From Massilioclostridium sp965141735 (GTDB taxonomy: Bacteria > Bacillota > Clostridia > Oscillospirales > Ruminococcaceae): a DNA stretch of 23,037 bases. A model generated the notes under the pieces. That model did no database searches. It was not told where the DNA came from and saw only the letters and a program-made list of their open reading frames with translations. The stretch is taken from contig CBCSOX010000026.1 in the NCBI GenBank assembly GCA_965141735.1, forward strand, positions 1 to 23,037. The letters run 5' to 3'. Positions within the stretch are counted from its first letter, which is position 1. Each line of letters starts with the position of its first letter. Both the position numbers and the translations under genes were made by a program. Below, one piece after another: positions 17,574-23,037 of the stretch.

Positions 17574-17660
17574 TTACGACTTCCCGGCACCGGAAAGACT
17601 TTTTCCGCCGCCCGGACAGCAACGGGTTGTATGCTTCTTCTCTGCAATCCGGCTCGTCAC
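17574..17660 (-). CDS. Putative 28-residue leader peptide with Cys-Cys motif
   Basis: A GTG-started frame of 28 codons ending in TAA lies between the promoter and the second rhamnosidase. Its AAAGGAGG Shine-Dalgarno is essentially perfect and sits six bases before the GTG, a stronger site than that of the rhamnosidase itself. The peptide begins MTSRIAEKKHTTRCCPGGGK and ends SLSGAGKS, giving a basic chain with RCCPGGG in the middle. It stops 29 bp before the rhamnosidase ATG and is in another frame. It has no signal peptide or membrane segment. It may be a regulatory leader peptide whose translation controls the downstream gene; this is inference. The alternative is a chance frame, although the ribosome-binding site argues against that. 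Confidence 0.5.
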   Translation of the reverse strand: MTSRIAEKKHTTRCCPGGGKSLSGAGKS

Positions 17661-17701
17661 GGTCCCCCTCCTTTCCATTTTAACAGCCGATTTGCAATCC
17701 C

Positions 17702-17730
17702 ATTATAACAATGATGGACAAATCAGTCAA
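17702..17730 (-). promoter_or_regulatory. Sigma-A promoter for the second rhamnosidase and its leader
   Basis: On the minus strand: -35 TTGACT (17725-17730), 17-bp spacer, perfect -10 TATAAT (17702-17707). The 5' leader would be about 150 nt and include the 28-codon frame. Confidence 0.8.
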
Positions 17731-17821
17731 TTATAATTCGATAATTCAAGCTATTTTGACTTATTGCAACAATAATAGATAAATTAGTCAACTAAAATTT
17801 GAAAATTCAAGCTATTTTAAA
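17707..17821. repeat. Imperfect 54-bp direct repeat upstream of the second rhamnosidase
   Basis: Copy 1 at 17707-17760 and copy 2 at 17768-17821 match at 44 of 54 positions with an offset of 61 bp. The stretch AATTCAAGCTATTTT is identical in both. Copy 1 contains the -35 box of the minus-strand promoter. Copy 2 repeats the -35 (TTGACT) but has no -10 at the matching place. It may be a duplicated regulator-binding region. Confidence 0.75.
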
Positions 17822-17848
17822 ACAAAACAAGACGGCTGAAAATAAGTG

Positions 17849-17877
17849 TTGACACAGGTTGATCTTTGTGATATAAT
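17849..17877 (+). promoter_or_regulatory. Sigma-A promoter for tRNA-fMet
   Basis: Perfect -35 TTGACA (17849-17854), 17-bp spacer, perfect -10 TATAAT (17872-17877), about 35 bp upstream of the mature tRNA. Confidence 0.9.
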
Positions 17878-17911
17878 AAATACACACTTTGAGAGAAAGT
17901 GCTCTCTATAG

Positions 17912-17988
<77 letters not shown>

Positions 17989-17996
17989 TCAGACTG

Positions 17997-18028
17997 AGTC
18001 TGGACGCAAATTGCGCCCAGACTTTTTT
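17997..18028 (+). terminator. Rho-independent terminator of tRNA-fMet
   Basis: Stem AGTCTGG/CCAGACT with an inner CGCA/TGCG helix (one A/C mismatch), followed by a run of T, starting eight bases after the CCA end. Confidence 0.9.
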
Positions 18029-18449
18029 CTTTCCCATATTCGCAGCACCCACCTCCAAGCTGACAGCAAACATGGTCAACCATAGAAATAAAACCCAACA
18101 AAACCAACTGGTTTACTATTTGAAGAAAAGGGGAGAAACCCAAACAGGCCTGCCCCACCCGTCTCATTCCATCCGTAGTTATGATTGATGTTGGACGGGC
18201 GGTCTGCTGCGCTCAATCGCTCCGCTATTTTAACAGCTCGTGCTCTTTCAATCCTGCAGCGAAGAAAAAGGGATATCCGCAATCCCCTTGACAAAAAATG
18301 CAGTGCCAGCTTTTCATTTCCAGCCGCGTACCTTGTGCTGCGAAGGACAGCCACACGGCCAATCGATCATCCACTGCGGGAAGGGGCAATGAGCTGACAA
18401 AGCTTCAGCGCCAACACACCAACCATCAACAAGAAAAAAAGGGGGCCTT
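18029..18449 (+). other. Upstream region of the MFS transporter gene
   Basis: No gene is supported. A possible promoter has a perfect -35 TTGACA (18288-18293), an 18-bp spacer and a weak -10 TTTCAT (18312-18317). Nearer the gene, AAGGGGCA precedes ATG-AGC-TGA at 18389-18397, a two-codon frame that may be accidental. I could not recognise a known riboswitch. Confidence 0.35.
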
Positions 18450-19670
18450 ATGGAAAACAACTGGAAACAAAAAACCGGCTTATTCTTATCGAGCCAAGCA
18501 ATTTCGCTCTTTGGTTCGTCGCTTGTTCAGTATGCTATTATCTGGTACATCACGCTGCAAACCCAGTCGGGTGTCATGACGACGCTCGCAACGCTGTGCG
18601 GCTTTATCCCGCAGGTGCTGATCTCCCTATTTGCGGGGGTCTGGGCGGATAAATACAACAAAAAAATGCTCATCATACTGTCCGATGGAGCCATCGCCTG
18701 CGCCACCCTAATCATCGCAGTTTTGTTCCTCTCGGGTCTGAATTCGATGTGGCTGCTTTTTCTCGTCCTGGTCATTCGCTCGTTTGGCAGCGGCATCCAG
18801 ACGCCGACCACCACCTCTTTTATCCCTGAACTCGTCCCGGAAAATAAGCTGATGCGGGTCAATGGACTCAATTCGACCATTCAGTCAATTATGCTCATCC
18901 TCTCCCCTGCTGCCAGCGGCGCGCTGCTGTCAAACGTTGCGCGTGAATACATCTTTTTTGACGACGTGATCACCGCTGTCATCGGCATCTCCGTTTTTTC
19001 TTTTGTCAAAGTGGAACCCCGGAAGAAGAAGGAAGAAAAGGTCGATTATTTCGGCTCGATCAAAGAGGGGATTCTTTACACCAAAAACCACAAACTGGTC
19101 TCCCGCCTGATGATCTATCTGGTGCTTTCCAATATTTTAATCGCCCCTCTTGCCATCCTGACACCGTTGATGGTGACCCGGTCTTTTGGTGCAGATCCAT
19201 GGTTTCTGACGCTCAACGAAATGGTTTTCTTTGTTGGAAACATTCTCGGCGGCGTTTTGATCTCCTCCTGGGGCGGTTTTCAAAATAAAATTTACACCAT
19301 CGGCACCGGCTGTTTTGCCTGCGGCATCCTGTCCGTCCTGCTCGGCCTCCCGTTTCCCTTTGCGGTTTATTTGGTCTGGATGGGAATCTGCGGTCTCACG
19401 ATGCCGCTGTTCAGCACTCCATTTATCACCCTGTTTCAGGAAAATGTGGATGCAGACAAACAGGGAAGGGTGTTCTCTCTGATCTCGGTCATCACAGGGG
19501 CAATTATGCCACTGGCCATGGTGGTCTTTGGCCCCCTGGCAGATTCGGTCAAGATAGAAACCATTCTCATTGTTACAGGTGTTTTGTTTATCATCGGAAC
19601 CATTTTCTTAATAAAGGATAAGACCATTCAGCGAAACATGAAAACCAAGAGCGCACCAGAGACGGAATAG
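18450..19670 (+). CDS. Major facilitator superfamily transporter, MefA-like efflux type
   Basis: A 406-residue membrane protein of the usual MFS length with about 12 hydrophobic segments. The start ATG follows AAAGGGGGCCTT. The first segment includes LFLSSQAISLFGSSLVQYAI. The MFS signature between helices 2 and 3 is GVWADKYNKKMLI (about 63-75), and RSFGSGIQTPTTTSFIPELV lies in the helix 4 region. This resembles the MFS_3/macrolide-efflux (MefA) and enterobactin-exporter group, so drug or metabolite export by proton antiport is likely. The substrate cannot be read from the sequence; members of this group are often annotated as macrolide transporters without proof. It is monocistronic with a strong terminator. 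Its neighbours, tRNA-fMet and yeiH, give no functional clue. Confidence 0.85.
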   Translation: MENNWKQKTGLFLSSQAISLFGSSLVQYAIIWYITLQTQSGVMTTLATLCGFIPQVLISLFAGVWADKYNKKMLIILSDGAIACATLIIAVLFLSGLNSMWLLFLVLVIRSFGSGIQTPTTTSFIPELVPENKLMRVNGLNSTIQSIMLILSPAASGALLSNVAREYIFFDDVITAVIGISVFSFVKVEPRKKKEEKVDYFGSIKEGILYTKNHKLVSRLMIYLVLSNILIAPLAILTPLMVTRSFGADPWFLTLNEMVFFVGNILGGVLISSWGGFQNKIYTIGTGCFACGILSVLLGLPFPFAVYLVWMGICGLTMPLFSTPFITLFQENVDADKQGRVFSLISVITGAIMPLAMVVFGPLADSVKIETILIVTGVLFIIGTIFLIKDKTIQRNMKTKSAPETE

Positions 19671-19707
19671 GTCCGCACTCCTGGGCGCTGGTGGAAACTG
19701 CATTGCC

Positions 19708-19755
19708 GGCAGACACTCTATGCCTTCCCATCCGCATAGAGTGTCTGCCTTTTTT
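19708..19755 (+). terminator. Rho-independent terminator of the MFS gene
   Basis: A perfect 16-bp inverted repeat (19708-19723 and 19734-19749, core GGCAGACACTCTATGC) followed by six T residues, about 40 bp after the stop. Confidence 0.93.
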
Positions 19756-20152
19756 GTTCAGATCGAATGCTGCCAAAAACCCTGACAAACGCGATCTTAT
19801 TTTTGTAAATCCAACCGCACTGGTGAAAACCTTTCCTTTTTATGCGTCCTGCACGGTCCTCACCTGATTTTGCCGTATAGCTTTTCGCAGCTGATTGTAT
19901 CTAGGTATTCTTGGGGCTTTTGGGGTAGACACGATAAGGATACCTGCATCCCCATCTTGTATGCCCTAAAAGCAGGCTCTGTGCTGCACTATTTGCCACA
20001 AGAGCCATCCTTTCTGTTTGGTGACTTGATCATTCACCATTCTGTCTGAGAGGATACCTCTTGGCTTTCGCTTTCATCTCACCCGCATAGAGGGATGGTT
20101 GCTGGTCCCCAAGCCCTTTCCGCGGTGGCTCTCGCACGAAAGTACGAACAGT
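19756..20152. other. Intergenic region with no supported gene
   Basis: About 400 bp between two convergent terminators. A plus-strand frame is open from 19786 to a TGA ending at 20047, but it has no start codon with a ribosome-binding site and no recognised domain. It may be a relic or chance. I see no insertion-sequence ends. Confidence 0.4.
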
Positions 20153-20190
20153 AAAAATCGCCCGGCACGAGTCTGTACCGGGCGATTTTT
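20153..20190 (-). terminator. Rho-independent terminator of the yeiH-family gene
   Basis: Stem AAAAATCGCCCGG/CCGGGCGATTTTT with a 12-base loop. On the minus strand it ends in a T-run. The stem begins directly at the stop codon of the gene, leaving almost no untranslated 3' tail. Confidence 0.9.
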
Positions 20191-21212
20191 TATCGCTTCA
20201 AAACAGCGAGGTGCGGCAGGGCACAGAGAATTTGAACCGTTCCCACCATTCCGCCGTACAGCATTGCTTTTGGGCCTTCCCGCGCGAGATCGCGAAATTT
20301 TACCCGCATTCCAATTGCAGCGAGAGCGATAATTTCAAACTGACCGCTCACAAGCTTCGCCGCGTGAGAAACCGCCTCGGGAACGACGCCAATGCTGTTG
20401 ACAATGCTCAAAAGGAAAAAGCCGATGATAAACCAGGGAACCCCGCAGGAAACGGCGGATTTTTTCCCTGTTTCTCTCTTGGAAAACAGCTTTTTACTCT
20501 CGTCCAGATTCATTTTGGAAAAGGTAAACGCAACTACGACGAGAAAGATAATCCGGATAATCTTAAAAATGGTGGACAGCTCCACCACACCGTCGTTGAC
20601 AAACTTCGCCGAGGCAATGACCTGCCCAATTGACTGGAGCACGCCGCCGATCAGGCCGGATGTGCGCAGCGTGTCATGATGATACAGAACACCTGCGAGC
20701 AGGGGGAGGAGAACCATCAGGATCGTACCGGTTACGTTGACAATTGTAATCGAAATTCCCTTGTCCTTGGAGTCTGCGTCCACCACCTCGGAAACTGTTC
20801 CGATTGCAGAAGAACCACACACCGCATTTCCCGCGGACATCAAAAGGGAAAACTTTCTTCCAAATCCCAGCTTTTTTCCGATGAGGTAAGTTGCAAAAAT
20901 CGTCAGTCCCATTTGACAGGCGATGTAAACAACGCCCTGCCAGCCCACCCCGATGATGTCGGAGAGGAAGAGGGTCAGCCCTGTCAAGACAATCGAGTAT
21001 TCCAGCAGGCGGGATTCTGAAAACTTTGTCCCCTTGCTGAGCACCTCGTGGTTGAGGAAGGTGTTCCCACAGAGGATACCGAGCCCAATCGCGAACAGGG
21101 CGGCCCCGACAGAGGGAACAAAGTGTGCGATCCCCTGGGCAATGAGTGCGATGATGAGACAGACCAAAAATCCAGGGATGATATTTCTGACAGCAGATGT
21201 GAATTTGTTCAA
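20190..21212 (-). CDS. yeiH: YeiH/UPF0324-family membrane protein (putative sulfate exporter family)
   Basis: 340 residues with about ten hydrophobic segments and the family hallmarks GAALFAIGLGILCGN (near 36-50), LLEYSIVLTGLTL, SAGNAVCGSSAIGT and MRVKFRDLAREGPKAMLYG near the C-terminus. The start is a TTG at 21212: AAAGGA lies eight bases upstream and no in-frame ATG is nearby. Family members are called putative sulfate or small-acid exporters, but the substrate is not firmly known. The gene is divergent from a LysR regulator, as yeiH and yeiE are in E. coli, which suggests the regulator controls it. Its terminator starts at the stop codon. Confidence 0.88.
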   Translation of the reverse strand: MNKFTSAVRNIIPGFLVCLIIALIAQGIAHFVPSVGAALFAIGLGILCGNTFLNHEVLSKGTKFSESRLLEYSIVLTGLTLFLSDIIGVGWQGVVYIACQMGLTIFATYLIGKKLGFGRKFSLLMSAGNAVCGSSAIGTVSEVVDADSKDKGISITIVNVTGTILMVLLPLLAGVLYHHDTLRTSGLIGGVLQSIGQVIASAKFVNDGVVELSTIFKIIRIIFLVVVAFTFSKMNLDESKKLFSKRETGKKSAVSCGVPWFIIGFFLLSIVNSIGVVPEAVSHAAKLVSGQFEIIALAAIGMRVKFRDLAREGPKAMLYGGMVGTVQILCALPHLAVLKR

Positions 21213-21241
21213 TGAAATCGTCCTTTACTCGTGATGTGATA

Positions 21242-21270
21242 TGGTAATTTTATCACAGAAGGTGTATAAT
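21242..21270 (+). promoter_or_regulatory. Possible LysR gene promoter overlapping the yeiH promoter
   Basis: A perfect -10 TATAAT (21265-21270) on the plus strand with a poor -35 (TGGTAA, 21242-21247) at 17 bp. It overlaps the divergent yeiH promoter, so the two transcripts probably compete or are jointly controlled. Confidence 0.45.
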
Positions 21271-21275
21271 ATCAA
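21247..21275 (-). promoter_or_regulatory. Sigma-A promoter for yeiH
   Basis: On the minus strand: -35 TTGATA (21270-21275), 17-bp spacer, -10 TAAAAT (21247-21252), about 35 bp before the TTG start. Confidence 0.7.
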
Positions 21276-21282
21276 ATTATAA

Positions 21283-21298
21283 ATACTTATTTAAGTAT
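21283..21298. promoter_or_regulatory. Palindrome, likely LysR-type regulator site
   Basis: ATACTTA-TT-TAAGTAT is a perfect 7-bp inverted repeat with a two-base centre. It lies about 50 bp upstream of the predicted yeiH start and just after the LysR start, a layout fitting activation of yeiH and self-repression. Binding is inferred from position. Confidence 0.55.
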
Positions 21299-21324
21299 AA
21301 ATTCAATTTATAGAGGTGATCATC

Positions 21325-22251
21325 ATGTTGGACGCGCGTCTCAAAACCTTTCTGACCCTCTGTGAGCTCAAAAGCTACACCAAGACAGCCCAGCGGCTTT
21401 TTATTACTCAGCCGGCAGTGACACAGCACATCCAGTTTCTCGAAAAGCAATACGGGGCAAGGCTGTTCTGTTACAATGGGAAACAGCTCACCTTAACGCC
21501 CAAAGGGGAACTGTTGCATTGGTATGTGCTCACTCAAGCGGCGGATGAACGGAAAATCTGTTCCCTGTTGAGAGAACCTGACCCCCAGTCGCACCGAATC
21601 AATTTTGGGGTTACTTTGAGCATCGGTGAATTTGTCATGCCGCAGATTCTCGCGCAGTATTTAGCGAAATACCCAGCCCACCAAATCTCCATGGCCACGG
21701 AAAACACCCAAACGCTTCTACACAAGCTCAAAGAGGGGAAAATCGATTTCGCTATTCTGGAGGGACGGTTTAATAAAAGCAAATACGGGCACACCCTTCT
21801 TTCGCGGGAGCCGTTCGAAGCGGTGTGCTCCCCCAGCTTCCCACTTCCCGCACGCATCTCCTCTCTTGACGAACTGACGGATTATCCAGTCATCGTCCGA
21901 GAACAGGGATCGGGTACCCGGGATATCCTGGAAAACATTCTGCATGGGTACAACCTTTCCCTCAGAGACTTCCGGCGGGTGTACGAAATTGGAAACTTTC
22001 AGACCATCAAGCATCTGGTCGGACAGGGATGCGGAATCACCTTTGCGTATCACCCCGTGGTCAGAGAGGAATTGGAGCGAAAATCCCTGCGAAAAATAGA
22101 GATTGAGGGACTGGCGCTTGAACGGGAATTTAATTTTGTCTACCTGAAAGAGAGCATTTTTAAACAAGAGCACCTCGCCTTTCACCGGTTCTGCACAGAA
22201 ATATATTCTGCTCAGACAGGCTTCTCAAAAAAGGCTGACGAATATGTGTGA
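21325..22251 (+). CDS. LysR-family transcriptional regulator
   Basis: 308 residues from the ATG at 21325, chosen because AGAGG lies eight bases upstream; a GTG nine bases earlier would overlap that site. Residues 1-60 form the winged helix-turn-helix (LDARLKTFLTLCELKSYTKT, then AAQRL-type helix and ITQPAVTQHIQFLEKQYGARL). Residues about 90-295 are the periplasmic-binding-protein-like effector domain (INFGVTLSIGEFVMPQILAQ, then REQGSGTRDILENIL and VGQGCGITFAYHPVV). The divergent YeiH-family gene across a 112-bp gap is the likely target, which recalls YeiE/CysL-type regulators of sulfur or carbon metabolism. The effector molecule is unknown. Confidence 0.92.
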   Translation: MLDARLKTFLTLCELKSYTKTAQRLFITQPAVTQHIQFLEKQYGARLFCYNGKQLTLTPKGELLHWYVLTQAADERKICSLLREPDPQSHRINFGVTLSIGEFVMPQILAQYLAKYPAHQISMATENTQTLLHKLKEGKIDFAILEGRFNKSKYGHTLLSREPFEAVCSPSFPLPARISSLDELTDYPVIVREQGSGTRDILENILHGYNLSLRDFRRVYEIGNFQTIKHLVGQGCGITFAYHPVVREELERKSLRKIEIEGLALEREFNFVYLKESIFKQEHLAFHRFCTEIYSAQTGFSKKADEYV

Positions 22252-22414
22252 TGAAAGAAAAATTACCTAACTGTCCAATTCGGCAAACACGAGAAGTCAG
22301 AACACTTTGCGGAATAAAACATCCAGATGAACAAAAAATGACCGAAAACTCGGTGCTTTATGAAACTGGGGTGTGAATTAGATCGGCGTTACCCAGCATC
22401 AATGCACTTTTAAC
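22252..22414. other. Non-coding stretch after the LysR gene
   Basis: A small hairpin ACCGA-AAAC-TCGGT (22342-22355) could be a weak terminator or the first stem of a very diverged hairpin module starting near 22331. A CTGGG/CCCAG pairing (22367-22395) follows with a long loop. Confidence 0.3.
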
Positions 22415-22488
22415 TCAAAAAGCATCCTACAGCTTTGGGATGCACCACTTGTCCTCAGCAGTTCCCCTCTGAGTTTGCATTGCAGAAG
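22415..22488. repeat. Hairpin module 1 (diverged, lacks hairpin 3)
   Basis: Hairpin 1 is GCATCC/GGATGC (22422-22443); hairpin 2 is CTCAG/CTGAG (22454-22473). The third hairpin is missing. Confidence 0.5.
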
Positions 22489-22583
22489 ACAAAATGCCCC
22501 CACTGAGTGGGGGCACGATGTGCGTGCAGGTTTAGCCTGCTGGCTTTGTTCTTTCAAAAATCCCCTTCTATCGCGGGCATAAA
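22489..22583. repeat. Hairpin module 2
   Basis: Hairpin 1 is a perfect 9-bp stem TGCCCCCAC-TGA-GTGGGGGCA (22495-22515); hairpin 2 is GCAGG/CCTGC (22526-22540); hairpin 3 is weak (CCC/GGG, 22562-22577). Confidence 0.7.
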
Positions 22584-22679
22584 ACAAAATGTACCTCACA
22601 GTGGGGAGCGCGATATGCATGCAGGCTCAGCCTGCTGAGTTTAATTTGTAAAAAGATACCCCTGTAAGCGCGGGTAACA
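22584..22679. repeat. Hairpin module 3
   Basis: Hairpin 1 is weak (CCTC/GGGG); hairpin 2 is GCAGGC-TCA-GCCTGC (22621-22635); hairpin 3 is TACCC/GGGTA (22657-22676). Confidence 0.7.
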
Positions 22680-22794
22680 AGGGAAAAGAAATAAACTGAG
22701 TTCAGAACATGAATTACATCCAAGCTCAAGTGGAAAGTGTAACAACAATACACCCGTTGGAAACGCAGGCATTGGACTATAAAATAAAAAATCT

Positions 22795-22856
22795 GCAGTA
22801 CGTGTCTTGCTCACCGCAGGTGTGGGTTGCGTTAAAAAATACCCGCTTTCAATGTG
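22795..22856. repeat. Relic hairpin module
   Basis: Keeps a short hairpin 2 (CACC-GCA-GGTG, 22812-22822), the GTGGGTT, AAAAAATACCCGC link, and part of hairpin 3. It aligns to the second half of the next module. The 115 bp before it (22680-22794) are AT-rich with no assigned feature. Confidence 0.45.
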
Positions 22857-22859
22857 TGT

Positions 22860-22959
22860 ACAAAACACACCACACAGAATGAGGTACGCGATTTGTCCGC
22901 GGCGACTCGCCGCTGGGTTTGAGTTATAAAAAAGATACCCGCCTAAACGCGGGCGCAAA
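22860..22959. repeat. Hairpin module 4
   Basis: Hairpin 1 is weak (ACC/GGT); hairpin 2 is perfect, GCGGCG-ACT-CGCCGC (22899-22913); hairpin 3 is perfect, CCCGC-CTAAAC-GCGGG (22938-22953). Confidence 0.75.
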
Positions 22960-23037
22960 ACAAAACGCACCCCACACAGTGAGGTGCGCGATTTGTCCGC
23001 GGCGACTCGCTGCCGGATGAGGGTTACACATAAGATA
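22960..23037. repeat. Hairpin module 5 (cut by window end)
   Basis: Hairpin 1 GCACC-C-CAC-ACA-GTG-A-GGTGC has one C/A mismatch; hairpin 2 GCGGCG-ACT-CGCTGC (22999-23013) has one G/T pair. The module leaves the window before hairpin 3. Confidence 0.75.

Larger units (their letters stand above)
22415..23037. repeat. Array of hairpin-forming non-coding modules (continues past the window)
   Basis: At least five recognisable modules and one relic start at 22415, 22489, 22584, about 22795, 22860 and 22960. A full module reads: an A-rich start (ACAAAA), hairpin 1 ending near GCGCGAT or ACGAT, hairpin 2, a T-rich then A-rich link ending AAAAAGATA, and hairpin 3 of the CCCGC-CTAAAC-GCGGG type. Spacing is 74 to 100 bp, which is not a constant multiple of three, so it is not a coding repeat. 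No genes are visible inside it. Function is unknown. Confidence 0.75.

Noticed and set aside
17565..17581. Catabolite-repression (cre) or LacI-type operator near GTCGT-AAACGCA-ACGAC
   Set aside because: The arms are only five bases, the centre is not symmetric, and it misses several consensus cre positions. It also lies within the leader-peptide end, far from the promoter.
17545..17622. N-terminal extension of the second rhamnosidase to a TTG at 17622
   Set aside because: The extension would bury the signal peptide, and a good ribosome-binding site precedes the ATG at 17544.
18389..18397. Two-codon frame ATG-AGC-TGA behind AAGGGGCA, as a minimal leader for the MFS gene
   Set aside because: Such a short start-stop could arise by chance, it lies about 50 bp before the gene, and no attenuator stems could be made out.
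19786..20047. 87-codon open stretch on the plus strand between two terminators
   Set aside because: No start codon with a ribosome-binding site and no recognised family; it could be a decayed gene but nothing in it supports a call.
19671..20189. Insertion sequence or integrase attachment near the tRNA/MFS region
   Set aside because: No transposase or integrase, no terminal inverted repeats, and no duplicated tRNA 3' end could be found.
22415..23037. CRISPR array or repetitive protein gene
   Set aside because: Modules vary in length (74 to 100 bp) and diverge throughout, with no short constant repeat and unique spacers. The minus-strand frames that cross it change frame from module to module.

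Overview
The window looks like a piece of a spore-forming, Gram-positive member of the Clostridia, most likely the Oscillospirales/Ruminococcaceae-type gut bacteria. Supporting signs are a SpoIID-like protein with peptidoglycan-binding repeats, two secreted proteins ending in sortase-type sorting signals, Gram-positive Shine-Dalgarno sites in front of almost every gene, sigma-A-type promoters with 17-bp spacers, and moderately GC-rich coding DNA set in AT-rich intergenic DNA. The genus is an inference.

Layout from left to right. (1) 1-1676, minus strand: a translationally coupled pair, a 258-residue protein with a carboxypeptidase-regulatory-like domain followed by a SpoIID-like/peptidoglycan-binding protein that runs off the left edge. 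(2) 2116-5161, minus strand: a GH13 alpha-amylase-family enzyme with a DUF1653 domain fused to its C-terminus, preceded by dinB (Y-family DNA polymerase IV). Each has its own visible promoter. (3) 5869-17544, minus strand: two giant secreted, wall-anchored GH78 alpha-L-rhamnosidases (1895 and 1812 residues). Each has its own promoter and terminator and its own regulatory curiosity: a 22-bp palindrome at the predicted start of transcription for the first, and a 28-codon leader peptide plus a duplicated 54-bp promoter-upstream element for the second. (4) 17849-18028, plus strand: a stand-alone initiator tRNA-fMet gene with promoter and terminator. (5) 18450-19670, plus strand: an MFS efflux-type transporter. 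(6) 20190-22251: a divergent pair, a YeiH/UPF0324 membrane protein (minus) and a LysR-family regulator (plus), sharing a 112-bp regulatory gap with a palindrome. (7) About 22415-23037: a non-coding array of roughly 75-100-bp modules, each folding into two or three hairpins, that continues past the right edge.

Functionally, the two rhamnosidases are the dominant theme. They would be exported, attached to the cell wall by a sortase that is not in this window, and would remove terminal alpha-L-rhamnose from plant glycans, glycosides or bacterial polysaccharides. The amylase-family enzyme has no signal peptide and would act on intracellular maltodextrins. No rhamnose uptake or catabolism genes are present, so the rhamnosidases stand apart from any dedicated operon here.

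The least explained sequences are the hairpin-module array at the right edge, where the second hairpin keeps its pairing while its sequence changes between modules, the leader peptide of the second rhamnosidase, and the duplicated element upstream of its promoter. All calls were made by reading the sequence; no database search was run.
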